Shown here one piece after another: positions 38,813 through 52,300 of a stretch of DNA of 64,000 nucleotides. Source of the stretch: Oxytricha trifallax (lineage: Eukaryota; Ciliophora; Spirotrichea; Sporadotrichida; Oxytrichidae); the NCBI GenBank assembly GCA_000711775.1, contig ARYC01003468.1:1-64000 (forward strand). The letters run 5' to 3'. The notes below the pieces were generated by a model. The model ran no database searches, was not told where the DNA came from, and saw only the letters and a list, made by a program, of their open reading frames with translations. How positions within the stretch are numbered: the first letter of the stretch is position 1; each line of letters starts with the position of its first letter. Both the position numbers and the translations under genes were made by a program.

Positions 38813-39973
38813 GAGTTAAAATTCTATAATTTTGATAAATTCATTTCTTAATTTTAAAAGAAAATATTGTCATCCGCTAATTCCTTATAGTTGTTGCTAA
38901 AAAAATAAAATTCTAGATATTTTATGAATTTATATATATTCTTAATTATTCGATTGTATTTATTTAATAGCAATAATATTATCAAATAATAATATAATAT
39001 GCTATATTTTTATCGTTTTTTTTAATAGAAATTACCTAGCATTTTTAGTGAAGTGTGATGCGTACTCATTAGATAATCAAATTATAATTTGCATACAAAT
39101 AATAAAATTAAGTATTTTAAATTAGCAAATTTATAAACCCTAGTTTACTATAACATTTTTTTTTCAAGTATTAATCTTTAAATTTGATTAAATTTATGAT
39201 AAATTTTAACATTATATTTTATTTAATATTTAAGTTTTTTTTGTTATAGTTTAAAAATACTCCTAAATATATGATCGATGAATTTATAAGCTTATAAAAC
39301 AAAATTTAAGAGAGACATTTCCTTCCACAATTTTATATTATTATTTTTAATAGATGTTTTTAAGTAGAAAATAATAAATATTTATTTTTTTATTAAATTT
39401 TTAACAAAAACTTAATAGTTATTATAAAAATTAACATTTCTTAGGTCGCTTCTACGAAATATTATGAACCTATCTTATAATAAATTAATATCAACATTAA
39501 TTTTAATAATAGATTTGACATTAAATTTATCTACTATAAATGTTAATTATCAATATTTATTTAATTTTGATTTATTTTTTAATTTATTCTTAAGATCAGA
39601 ATACATAAATATTGTTATATTGTAAAGATATTATTATAATTATTTAGAGGGGATAAAACACTCTTATTTTATTAAAAAAATTAGAAAATGCTTTCAATAA
39701 ATATTATAATAATCCTATTATTAAAACTCTTTTTTTATTATATAACTTTTGTAAATTAAGGTTTCTTTATATCTAAATAAATATATAACATCCACGTTTT
39801 TTACTATTTATTAATTTTTTAGTTAGTTAGTTAAATTTTAATTATATTTATATATATATATATAATTTTTATTTAGATACAGGGGAAAAATATCTCTGAA
39901 TATTGTATATTTAAAATAACTTTTTTATATTTATTAAGAGATCAAATCAGAATTAATAATAAATAGTACAAAA
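38813..39973. other. AT-rich intergenic spacer
   Basis: No coding block or repeat recognised between paralogues 1 and 2. Confidence 0.5.
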
Positions 39974-42794
39974 ATGAATATTACATAAGATCCCAGTTTT
40001 ACAATTTCATCTGTTCCTCAATCAAGTCTTAAGTCAGTTGTGAACAGAAAGACTTAGATTTATAGGGTTAAAATTATTTTAAATATAAATAATAACTTAA
40101 AGAGTAATAAAATTGAAATTCAATTTACTTTATAAGCAATTGATATAAAAATGTCAGTTCATTTATATTTTGAAGTATGTCTCTGGAGCTGCACTAAAGA
40201 ATCCTAAAAATTATTTTTAATTTATACTTAAAGCATACATTATTAATTGCGTTTAAATTTTTAGCACAGTTTTGTGGGGTTAATGAGGTTTTATTACTAT
40301 TAATTAAAAAGGTTTTTAATTAAATTTATGAAGACTCTAATTGAAACTACAAAATTATTCTAGATTATTAAATTATTAATTGGTTAATAATATATATTTT
40401 TTGTAAGTAATTGCTTTAAATTTGATTATCACTAAGGTAATTTTATAAATGCTTTATTAATTATTTAATTAATTTCTTTTTAACTTTACTATATTTGTAA
40501 ATTATATTTGCTTTTGAAATATTTAATATTTAACCATGAATTACAATTTAGTATAATTTCATTACTAAGATTAAAATATCTTGACAATTAATGTATTAAA
40601 CTACAGTCAAAATTCAGCTTTGCAATTTTCAGTTCAATTTGCTGACTTTAATCCTTCAGTACCAGCTGGCCACGCTGTGTTATGGATGGATCCAGGCTAT
40701 AAGGGTCCTAAACTTGACATGCAACTTGGTGTAAATCAAGAGGCATAGCTGTGGGCTATTGGTTGGAATGACAGACTCTCATCTAAAAAAATAATTTTGC
40801 CTTTTATTAAGAAGTTTTTTCTTAAGGTTTTATAATACTTTATATCTTTCTAATTAGGTGAAGGAGTTAGAGCTAAGATATGCAAGCATGAAGCTTGTGG
40901 GGATGACAGTCACTGGGATACTGTTATTGATATACTTGGACCCTACAATTTGAATTTTCCCTATCATAATTTAATGCGTTCCAAATAACAAAATGTTTTG
41001 ATTAATGCTGCACAGATGTATTCTTATTATTACTTACTAATGTGGCTGTAGAACATGGAGCAACAATGAGAACGGGAGCTGTTGGAGTGATGCGAGGGAC
41101 ATGGCCCCCAGGGACAAGCTGACGACTCCGAACTAACTGTCAGCGCCGAAGAGTCTAGTGTCAACCCAAGGTGTGGTAGTGGGACTACATACTCTTGCAT
41201 AGGTGTGTGGCTCAACGATAAAGTTGAAATCATCCCCAACGATCAAGGAAACTCAGAGAGCAGTTGCAAGAACTAAGGACGATTACATGCAAGGTGAACA
41301 AACCAGCTACTGCAACTCAAGCTGAGATCAAGAAATTATTTAGGAAAAATCAGACCATACTAGTGACCAGAGAGGAGTCCTGAGATACAGTAAACCCGGA
41401 GTCACCAGCGTATTTATGCCTAATCACAACTAACTAAGTTAAGGTATTTAATAATACATTAGTAAGTAATAATAAGAATGATTAATATATAGTAGAGATC
41501 TGTAATAAATTTGCATCTCTATTTTATTAATTCCCGCCTTTTAGCATTTAAAAAAAAAAAAAAAAAAATGCTGCACAGATGTTTGAAACTAATGATTGGG
41601 CCAGTCACATGTGGATCTTCCCATACAACCCACAAACTGAGAAATACGTTCAATTATTTAGCGCATAGAGATTTGATGTCTCACATTCTGGAATCTTTCC
41701 AGTTGGCTAATACGATAGTGATGATATTAAGTTCCATCACGTTGATAAAGGAGGTCATTGGGGTGCAGTTTCTAGCATAATTGTTCCCGATGGACTTACA
41801 GTCACTTTTTTCAATGACAACTACTATAATGGAGGTTAATTAACAGTAATTGGCCCAAAACATTTGGACTTCGTATAAGATAATGTTCAGGGTTGGGATA
41901 AAGCCATAAGAAGCTTAAGAGTGGTAGAAACTTCAAAGATGAACGTGAACACATTTTGGGAAAGAGTTATTTCAAGCAATGGTCCAATCACAGAAACCAT
42001 CGAGGTTGGATGGTCAAAGGAGGACTCAAAAACTGATGAAGTTACTGTTTCTTAATCTTTCACTGCATCTGCGGAGGAGGGTTACACATTTATGGGATCA
42101 TCAGGTAAAGCTTCTTTATCTTATACTCTCAGTTCATCAATTAGACAAGCCGTCACATCTTCCCTTTCAATTTCAAAAAGAGTCTCAAAAACTGTAACTT
42201 GCAATAATCCAAATAATGAACTTGTGACGCTTTACTAATGGGTGTTGGATGGTGAAAGAATAGGTTAACCAAGCATTTTGGTTGATGATTCTAACTTCAT
42301 TTGCAGATACGGAGTCTATTATTTTTTTATCATATTAAAATTTATCATAAATTCTTGGAATTTAAATTAAATTTCATTTTCTTTCCATAATTATAAACAA
42401 AATTAACTCCATTTTTTAAATTTTTCCTTTCCTAATTTTTTGACCATTAAACGCTTTAACTTTTTCTTTTAATTAGGATAGCTTACTCAGTGGAAAATAT
42501 TCTCTCCTTTTGAATTATTAATTTAGATATTCAGATTTATTTTTACATTTTTCTTAGATATTTAAAAAAAAAAATTTTTCTGCTTCATGAAGTAAAAATA
42601 TATCCCCTTGAAGGTTTTATGTATATATGGATTGATCCTATTTTAAATATGTATTAAGTTAACATAAAATAAATTTAACTAGCTTAAATATATGATATGG
42701 AGTTAATGCCAACTCTTCTCCAGCTTGCCCTCTTACAATGTGTGCAGACTCATAGTGCAATACTTGTACTGGACCTTTAAGTCTTCATTAGTGA
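39974..42794 (+). CDS. Crystallin/pore-former-like protein, paralogue 2, with a SINE-like insertion
   Basis: ATG 39974, TGA 42792-42794. Block order matches paralogue 1: polar N-terminus, small block near 40174 (YVSGAALK), crystallin-like blocks, a Ser/Thr-rich pore-former-like segment (about 41935-42190) and Cys-rich tail (about 42699-42794). The hydrophobic anchor seen in paralogues 1 and 3 is much altered here (about 40585-40625). The block that reads through in the others is interrupted by a 547-bp element (41020-41566) flanked by a 16-bp duplication. The IES near 40783-40858 has only a TA or A repeat at its ends, and simple removal does not keep frame. So the gene may be damaged or its junction may be misread here. 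Ser/Thr pattern and Cys residues are conserved. Confidence 0.6.
41020..41566 (+). mobile_element. SINE-like retroelement with poly(A) tail and 16-bp target duplication
   Basis: The word AATGCTGCACAGATGT occurs at 41004-41019 and 41567-41582. The enclosed DNA ends in a run of about 17 A and is far richer in G and C than its surroundings. It has GC-rich hairpin candidates (GGGACATGGCCCCCAGGGAC; CTGACGACTCC...CTGTCAG) and a GAGATC...ATCTC stem near the 3' end. It has no long ORF. It inserted inside a coding block of paralogue 2. A relative lies at 59990-60499. Confidence 0.8.
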
Positions 42795-44298
42795 AAATCT
42801 CAAATTCAATCAAATATCAAACTTTATTTCATTAATTAATTAACAAATTAATTTCATCTATCTTATTGTTTATTTTATTACTCTAAAATGTAATTATTTC
42901 AAATACTTAAATGAATAAGTTTCCTTGTTTTTTTATATTTATTATTTGTTTATGATTCTTATTCTTTTGAATTTCATTGAGCTAACTAAATTCACTTTAA
43001 AATATGGCTTTGCTTCAAAATATTTGTATAGATTAAATTATTTTTATACATCAAAATAAAATAAATAAATTTAAACAAAATTAATTGAGATTATTCTATC
43101 TCAAACCATATTGTGTGTCACAAAGTAATTCACCAATTTTTAAAAAAAAATTACAAACAAATCTTCATTTAATATGATGAATGATGAGTTAATTTTTACA
43201 AGATTAAAATTAATAAATAATAAAAAAAAGTCAGAAAAATATGGAATAATTGATGATTACAAAATAAAGACTAAAAAAAATTTCAATTTAATCAACTACT
43301 TTTTTATAAAATTAATTTAAATATCAAAATTAAATTTAAAAATTATCTAATTTTAATACTTATAAAATATTTAAAACATTCTCGAAATATAAAAGATCGA
43401 ATTGAAGGTTTCTTAATTTTATTAGATAAAAAAGTATAATTTAGTGTTTATTATTAAATATTATTAATTTGAACTAGTAAATACCATTAAATATATACAT
43501 CATCCTTTTTTACTTTTTATTAATAAAAATTAATTGCAAATATTCTACATTTTCAGTCATACTATATTTGTTTATTCTTAATTGTCTTAAAGAATTTGTT
43601 TAAGAAACTTCTTGTACAATTTAATATTTGAAATGAGGGCATTGAAATCATATTTTTTTACTTATAAATTAATTCTATTTTTAAGAATTACAATATCTCT
43701 AAAATATTAAAATGTAAGAATATTTGATCTTTTAATAATAATATATTTATTATCTTGCACCAATTAAATAAGTCAAAATTACCAAGCTATCAAGCAATTG
43801 ATATTATGAAAATTTGAAAATAATATTCTACTAATTTAAATTGTAAATTTTTGAAATAAATTACCAAATATATTAAAATATATTCAACATAGTAAGAAGA
43901 TATTATCAGAATTAATTTCTAAGAATCGTAAATAATATAATAATTATAGGATATTAATATAATAATTAATGTGGGTCTTAAATTAATAATTATCCAATTC
44001 TAAAAATTAAAAATTAATAATAATATGCCTTAAACTAATTATTGAAATAAGTTATAAGATTATCAAGTGTAAGTTTGGTCTATTAGATATTTGTAAGATT
44101 TTCAATTACTTTTTGTTGGTTTGCAAATATTAGCAAAATAATATATAAATAAGTATTCCATGAGAAATTAATAATAAACATGACTAGAAACGAAGACACG
44201 TAAAATTTCAAAATTAAATATTCATACCTTATCACTAAAATACTAATTTATTAATTACTAGTGAATCATATTAAATTTTAGAATTATTATAGCAAAAT
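42795..44298. other. AT-rich intergenic spacer
   Basis: No coding block or repeat recognised between paralogues 2 and 3. Confidence 0.5.
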
Positions 44299-46878
44299 AT
44301 GAATTCTACTTCAGATCCAAGCTTTATGATTTCTTCTACAACTGAAAGTAGTCAAATGTTAATCAATAAAAAATAGTCAAAAATTTATGGGTTTTTATAT
44401 ATATATATATATATTTATTCTAGTAATCTCCTAAATAAGGATAAAAAATCTAGAATTACTTAATAATTAATAATTTTGTCTGCATTTAATTTTAATATAT
44501 ATAAATCGATATAAATTTTTAAGTACATCTTTGGAGCTGCACTAAATACCCAACTTTTACATTCATATTTTGCTTTTAATTTTTTTTTGCCTTAAATTAT
44601 GAACTTTAAATTTTGTGAAGGAAATGGTAAAATTTAAAATTAATTTAAAAAATATTAATTTTTCATTTTTAATCTTTAAATTATTTATTCATTTAGAGTC
44701 TAACTTTATTACATCTTTTTTCTTTGTACAATTTAAATAAAAAAAATTATTTGGTAATTTTCTAACTTATATATTTAATAATTTATATGTTCTCTATTAT
44801 TATACTCATAAAATACAAATAATTTTTGTAAGTTCGATTTTTCAATAATTTTTCTCAAACATTGAAATACTTAATCAAAAGAAAAATGCTATTTTTTATC
44901 AAATTTTGACAAAATAGAAGAATTATTAAAATAATAGAATAAATTTAATCATAAATAATTAGGATATTTTGTGTTTTAACTATTAGTTATGGCTGGAACT
45001 CTAGCCGTGATATGTTTTAAACAAGAACTGTCTGTAGAATCTTAAACTTAATTTGCTGATTTGAATCCTCAAGTCCCTTATGGGCATGCTGTGTTCTGGT
45101 GGGACAATGGTTATTCAGGAAATAGTTTTGAGATGTAGCTTGGGGGTATGCAAGAAGCTCAATTGTTTAATATGGGGTGGAATGATGTGCTCTCATCTTA
45201 TTTTTTTAATACAAATTTGATGTGATTTTATCTTTTAAAATAGGTGAGGGAGTCAGAGCTAAAATTTGCAAACATAAATACTGCTAGGATGAAAGTCACT
45301 GGGATACTGTTATTGATATACTTGGGCCTTACAATTCGAATTTAAACAAATATAAATGCATTAATGAATGTAAATAATTGTTTAATGCTCCTTAAATGTA
45401 TGATACTAACGATTGGGCCAGCCACATTTGGATTTACCCCTATAATCCTTAAACTGAAAAGTACGTTTAACTATTCAGCAAAGAAAACTTTGATGTTTCT
45501 CATGCAGGAATTTTTCCAGTTGGCTCTTACAATAGTGATGATATTAAGAGCCATCATATTGACAAGGGCGGCTATGAAGGTTCTGCTTCAAGCATGATTG
45601 TCCCCGATGGTCTTACTCTCACAATATTTTAAAACGATCGTTTTTCTGGACAATTTTTGACATTTTAAGGTCCAATAAAAGCTGATTTTGTAATAGGAGA
45701 GTAATCAAATAATAATGGGTGGGATTTACAAATTAGAAGTTTATATGTTTAACAAACTTAAAGAATGAGTGTGAATGTGTACTGGGAAAGAGTTGTATCA
45801 TAAAATGGTCCAATTGTCAAAACTATAGAAGTTGGCTGGTCAAATGAAGAATCACAAATCGATTAAAATACAGTAAAAAACTCTTTTACAGCTTCTGCCA
45901 ACAAAGGTTATATATTTAAGGGATAATCAAGCAAGTTTTCTTTATCTAAGGATCAAAGCGGTTCAATCAGAGATTCAGTGATGTAAGCTCTTTAAACTTC
46001 AAAGAAAATTCATATGACTGCTAGGTGTTCAAATCTAAATAACGAGTCTGTTAGTCTTTACTAGTGGGTTTTGGTAGGGGAAGGAGTAGGTGAATCAAAC
46101 ATCCATGTTCGTGACTCAAGCTATATTTGCAGATACGGAGTTGGCTAGTTTCATAAAATAAAAATTAAGTTTTTTTTTCCTCCATAAATATACTATTTTT
46201 TCCTGGAAATATTTGCATTTTTATAAAAGAGAATAAAATTATTTTAACAAATTTTACTCTCTCAATTATTTTAACAAATATTTTATTGACTTTGATGCTC
46301 TAAAGATATATAAATCTGTATTTAAATTAAAATTTCATTAAAACTTTCCCAAATTCATATATAAATAAGTTAAGCATTATTTAACTTTTACAAAGTTGTA
46401 TATCAGTAGAATTATAATAATTTTAAAAATTAACAGTAAAAATCAGTTTTATTTATAAAATTATATTATATAGTAAGCATAGCAACAACAAAATGTTATA
46501 TTCTTAAGAGACAATTAAGATATTTTGTATAAAGTAATTTAAATTAAGTTTTATAATTTGAACTCTATAATATTATATTGAATAATCTTAAATTTCCTAA
46601 TCATTTTCTGTTTATTTGAAATATCTTAAAATAATCAATAATTTATATTTTAAAAAATGTGAAAACTAAATCTAGGCTCAGATATATGTAAAACTGATTT
46701 GAATCTATAAGTCATATAAATATAGCTCTAAACAATATTTCAAAAATATCGATTTTGTTTATTTTAATTAAATATTTTAAACGGAGTTAATGCAAACTCA
46801 TCTCCAGCTTGCCCACTTACAATGTGTGCTGATTCTCAATGCAGTACTTGTATTGAGTCTTTTAATCCTTATCAATGA
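44299..46878 (+). CDS. Crystallin/pore-former-like membrane-anchored protein, paralogue 3
   Basis: ATG 44299, TGA 46876-46878. Same architecture as paralogue 1: Ser/Thr-rich N-terminus; block near 44522 (YIFGAALN); hydrophobic anchor (about 44983-45015, LLVMAGTLAVI); crystallin-like blocks to about 45740; pore-former-like segment (about 45765-46010); and Cys-rich tail after 46781. Pointers AAT (near 45341/45382) and ACGGAGTT (46135-46142/46781-46788) fit in-frame joining. The junction near 45200/45243 has only TA repeats and does not keep frame by simple removal. The pore-former-like segment is the most diverged of the three, with Lys and Asn replacing Ser/Thr. Function inferred only from family resemblance. 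Confidence 0.65.
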
Positions 46879-47083
46879 TTTTTTAAGAACTAATTGTTAT
46901 CTTAATTTAATGATTTAATACTTACTATAATGAAAAACATAAATTTACAAGAAACTACAAATTCATTGAGACTATTTTACCTTATTAAAGTAGAAGTATT
47001 TAATATAATTATCTAGATCATTTTTCTATTATTAAAATTTGTGAATTATCCTATATTGTAATGTTTCATATTTGTTTGCTCTT

Positions 47084-48083
47084 TCATTTTGTCTTTTTGG
47101 CTACTACTCTCTATTGTAGGTCCTCTGCCTTGCCAACCTTGACGAACTTTTGAATACTCTTAAGAAGAATTACGAACCAGTAACAGTGCAAGATGAACAA
47201 AATAACCAAGAATGACCCTAGGAATTTGTCTGCGATGAAACCTGCTCCATTATATATATCCCTCTAAAAACAGGTGTAATATATAATTGCAGGAAAAACG
47301 ATAATGCGGGTATAGAACCAAGAAAGAGTCATACCGATTGCTGACACAACAGAAATACTGGTAATTGTTAAATAAAATTTAGTCTATGAAGTTTTAATAA
47401 TTTATTGTGGTCTCTGTGAAACATCTAACAAAACTAGTGAATACATCAGCCCAATCATGCAAGAACATAATAACGGATCCAGCATCTGTCATACCTACCA
47501 TGTAAGAACCTCCATAAAGTACCAATGTGACACAATGATGCAAGAACATCTCAACGAAGTCGTTTCTCATTGGATGAAGAGCATGCTAGAAAAGTTGATG
47601 CACGTGATATCCCATAGTGCCTAAGTAATATTCTCTCATTCCTGCGGGCCATGCAACACTTGGATAGCCAACATTGAAGTTATCATAACTAGCCTTCCCT
47701 AGCAAAGTCCATGGTAAATAATCTGTGTCTTTTAGAACATAGAAGCCCCACACAGTGACTGAGATGAAGTACACTCCCTTGTACAAGCTATTACAAGCTT
47801 TGAGGGTCTTGCTTTTTCTTAAATCTTCATCGTTCTTTTCTTTGCAGAAAGCATAAAAGAATGGCCAAGTGATTAAGTTCATAATTTGATTCGATACCAA
47901 GGATATACCTGCAGATATTAAGGTAATCTTAAAATCTGAGAACTCAGCCCATCCGTAATCAGGGGCTTCATGATTCAATTTCATCCATTACCTAATTGCA
48001 TTGAATTCTTAGATAAACTTTAGGAGTCCAATAAATCCAAAAATACCGATAACCAAAAACGCCAAAATTAAAATTAGCCTCAT
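47084..48083 (-). CDS. TLC-domain ceramide synthase (LAG1/LASS family)
   Basis: ATG at 48081-48083 and TGA at 47084-47086 on the minus strand; about 320 residues after removal of a 40-bp IES unit, compact for the family (often 350-400). An N-terminal TM segment (LILILAFLVIGIFGFIGLL) is followed by further TMs and the Lag1p core: FVEMFLHHCVTLVLYGG and GSVIMFLHDWADVF, which include the paired His and the Asp residues typical of the active site. Two more TMs and a basic C-terminus (QQRVVAKKTK) follow. The enzyme N-acylates sphingoid bases with acyl-CoA in the ER membrane. The pointer ACAAT (minus strand; 47404-47408 and 47364-47368) restores the frame. In-frame TAG/TAA occur as Gln. Unique in the window and opposite to the flanking toxin-like genes. 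Confidence 0.92.
47364..47403. other. Short IES in the ceramide synthase gene (40-bp unit, pointer ACAAT)
   Basis: ACAAT (ATTGT on the plus strand) flanks a purely AT-rich segment without GT-AG ends. Removing one repeat plus the segment restores the TLC-domain frame exactly. Confidence 0.85.
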
Positions 48084-49342
48084 ATTTAATCCTATTTTCT
48101 TAACATTTTAAAATAAAATTAATATAGTATGTAATTAAATATGCCAATTATGATTTGTATTCTAGGACTTCTCTAAAGCCAGAGGTTTTCCCAGAATCAT
48201 GTGAGACGGGTTTTGGGGTGAGTATTGGATTGGAGTACTTGCTCTAACTACTCGTATTCTATGGTTAAGACATACTTTCTAATTAAAATACTAGTTTATA
48301 TTATACTAATCTAATTAACTATTAGGAAACATCTTTTTACATTTTATCAATAAAAACCAATTCCTAATCTTTTCTCAATAAACGAAATAAATAAAAGTAG
48401 TAGGAATTATTTCATTAAAATTTTAATAAATAATGGATTAAAACTATTATGCCACTAAACAAAATTTTTAATTAATAGGTTTAGACTTTCTCCTATTGAA
48501 ATAATATTGATAAAACACAATATATTAGGAATTTTTTTCTTTATAAAATATATAAACTGCGCATATAGTTAATTTAAACAAATATAAATACAACTCATTT
48601 TAAAAAAAAAGAACAACATACAGCTTTCTTAAAAATTGTCTAAACTAAATGATATGAAGAAGTATTTATGCAGTTTATATAATTAAATATTTAAAACATT
48701 TTTCTAAATTATCTCTACTTTCTACAATTACAAATAAAAGTGTCATTATTATATAACTCTAAATTATTAAATAATTTTCCTTTACTTATTAGAATTTTTC
48801 TTAGACTTACCAGTTTTAATTTAATTGCAAAGAAAGTTAATATAATATTATATATTTCAAATTAATAAGTTATTATTTATTGAATTGAAGTATTTGAAAA
48901 AGAGTGTGAGAATAAAGTACTTACTTTAATATTTTAATTTTTAAATTAGAGCAGTTTTTTAGATCATTTTATAAAAAATTTTCTTTAACTCATATTAATT
49001 TTAAATCAGTACTTCATATTTGTCATTTATTAAATTATGATTAGAAAATTTTTAAATCTATGATCTATTTAAAATATTTCGAATGGCAAGAAAGATATTT
49101 TAAATAAATAGCATCATATTTATTAGGAGCTAAATAAATTTATGAAAAACTCTTTATAAAATTTTATTTTTGAAATTTTGATCATTTAATGCCTGAATAA
49201 TGAATCAATTAAATTATCCAAAACTAAAATATTTATATAATTTATGAATCTGTGTGAATCTGTTGTGGCTTATAAATCTGGTCACTTGATCTATAAATAC
49301 TGCTTATTTTAAGTAATTTATAATAAATACTTAAATTGGTAA
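48084..49342. other. AT-rich intergenic spacer
   Basis: A short GC-richer patch at about 48165-48265 precedes featureless AT-rich DNA. This would be the shared upstream region of the divergent ceramide synthase and the fourth crystallin-family gene; no motif was recognised. Confidence 0.45.
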
Positions 49343-52300
49343 ATGAATCCTACCCAACATAAGAACAGATACTTGATAGTAGCAGGATTTGTTTCTGCCT
49401 TAGCTCTTGCAAGTGCAGCTGCTATCATTGCACTCAGCACTGGACCCTAAGCTCAACATGCAATGGTCTTGGCATTAAATTAAATTAGAAAAAAAATGAA
49501 TAATTAGCAGACTTTCCCAAAAACTTGTAATCAGAGAGAGTTGAATTGTATTAGGGAACTATGTATAATCCTAACATGATGTTGGTGGAAGTCAGCCATT
49601 ATAAAAAAACTATAAGCTTAAAGCTTTCATAAGATTATGATAGATAAATATAATCGCTAAGAGTCGGGAAAGGAGCAAGAGTTAAGTTGTGTAAGTTCGA
49701 AAATTGTGCAGACGAGCCATCCACTTTTGATGAAACATTGTATGACAATCACACAGCAAATATATTGCTTAATAATTAAAATTACTTATAAATTTCATTG
49801 AGATAGTTGGACCTTATAGTGCCCCTTTTCTTATCGATGGCTACAGTAATTGGGCAAGACATGTTGAAGTTAATTTCGTAGACTAAGATCCCTTAATAGC
49901 TTTTGACCTAGAAATGTTTGTCTAAGCATTCAAAATCACTAATTCTATACTATTTTCTTTTTAAATTTAATTTAATTAGATTTAACAATCCAGATCAATT
50001 AATTGGAGCAGCTGGTGCGTTCCCAGTTGGAGAATATAGTGGTACTGATTTACTATAAAGATTTAATTCATCAAACACAGCTCTGGATATAAATTATCTT
50101 ATCGTTCAAGAGGGTGCTGTCGCCACTATTTATTCAAATGAGTATCTTAGTGGAGATGGATGGGTTATCTAAAATATTTTTATTATAAATTTTCACAAAA
50201 ACATTCATATTCTTTAAATAACAAGTACTATTTTACTTCCTTCCTTTTAAACTAAATAAAATAGTAAATGAGAAAATACCTTTTGAGTATACTTTATAAT
50301 AAAAATTACAAATTATCTATGGACCAACAAAGGTAAATATTTTAGATGAAAAAAGACAGCAGAACTTTAAAGTTAAGAGCATTAAAGTAGAAATGATTTA
50401 TGTCGGAATCTATGGTAAATTTAATTACAAAATCCTTTAGTTAATAATTAATTAACAATTAAAAATATGGTAATAATTGTTCTAACCGAGATACTCCTCC
50501 CCATCCAATAACTCTACCCCTCCCAAGTCCTTAAACGATACACCCCTCCTAAACCTTATCCTCCCTAAATAATACCTTTCTTATTTGAATTAATTTATAT
50601 AGGGTGAATCTAACTCAATTATGATTTTTTTGTTATTTTAAATTCATTATTTCAATCGTCCTTTTGTTTCACAAGATCCTATAAGAATATAACTTATATT
50701 CAAATTTTAAAAGAATTACTTTTAAATCATAATACTGATTTTATGAGTAAATTTTATATTTGTGAGAAATTGAATATCTTCAATCAACTTAATTCGTCAT
50801 TAATTGAAATCAATTATATACAATTTTAACACTATTTTTACAATTATTTATAAGTGAAAAACATCTTTGAGAAGATTTATGAGAATTAAAATACAATAAA
50901 ATTTTATATAATTAATTTCCAACATTGACGAATTAAAGTTATTGAAGATATTCAAATTCTCACTAATATAAAATTTACTCATAAAAATCAGTATTATGAT
51001 TTAAAAGTAATTCTTTTAAAATTTGAATATAAGTTATATTCTTATAGGATCTTGTGAAACAAAAGGACTAATGATATAATTAATTTAAAATAACAATTGC
51101 ATAATATAATCAAAAAATTCATAAATTGAGTTAGATTCACCCTATAAAAAATTGAATTCATATTTACGGAGGATAATGGGTAAGGAGGGATGTATTGTTA
51201 AAAAAATAATTAAATATATAAAATTAAAACTTAATTAAAATAAAATATTCATAAAAAATCTTTTTATTTAATGAATTAAAATATTAAGTCTCTCTATAAA
51301 ATATGATAAAATTTAAGATAATCAATTTAAATAAGCAAAAAATGGGTAAACAAATTTTTATATTAAAAAAGAGTATTCTATATAAATTTTAATTCATAAT
51401 ATGATAATGAATAATCTAAATTTATATATAATATTGCAATTAATATTTTCAAGCAGTTTATTTTTGTATAAAATATAAGCATTAAGATTTATACTTGCTT
51501 TGATTTCTTTCATTTCATAGTTATATTTATTGAGGGAATATTCATAAATTAATCTCACAAACTATTTGAAAAAATTGAGTTCTAATATTCAATATATTCA
51601 GTTGCAGTTAAAAAGTCTATAGCCTTTTACTGCATGTTTGAGTGTTTTATAAGTATATATTAAGCCTTTTAATTAAAATTCTATATGTACTAAATTTCAA
51701 ACTTAGTTACACACACTTTAAATATAGTATAATTAAGGATTCAAACACAGATAGAATACACTTAAATCTATATACAATTAGTGAATTTTAAAGAGAATTC
51801 TTAGTACTCTAAGAACAATATTCTAAATATTAATTAGTAGATGATATATTATTATATATAGTGATTAGGGTGCTTAATAATGTTCTTTTGTAAACATATA
51901 ATTCTTATTAGAATTGTAAAAAAAATAACTATCTTTGACTCTTTAATCATGTATTATGACTTTTGTGTGTAAATAAATTTGGAAATTTGATTACACATGA
52001 AAATTAAATTAGAATATTAAATTTATATTAAATTATCTTAAAAATCAACATGGAGTCAAACAAAAAATTATAATTATTTTTGAATCTGTTGATTATATTA
52101 ATAGGTTCAGTTAAAAAATAAAAATAATTATTTATCTTAATAAAATTAATAAAAATTTCATAGACAAGAAAAACTAAATATAAATAATATAATTATTAAA
52201 AATAATAGTTAATATGCTATTCTTTCAATAATTAAAAAATATTATTTATCAAAAACTTGTTTGTTAAATCTTTCATTATCTAATCAATAAATCAAATCGC

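Noticed and set aside
41030..41239. 69-codon minus-strand ORF
   Set aside because: Lies wholly inside the GC-rich SINE-like element and is open because of base composition.
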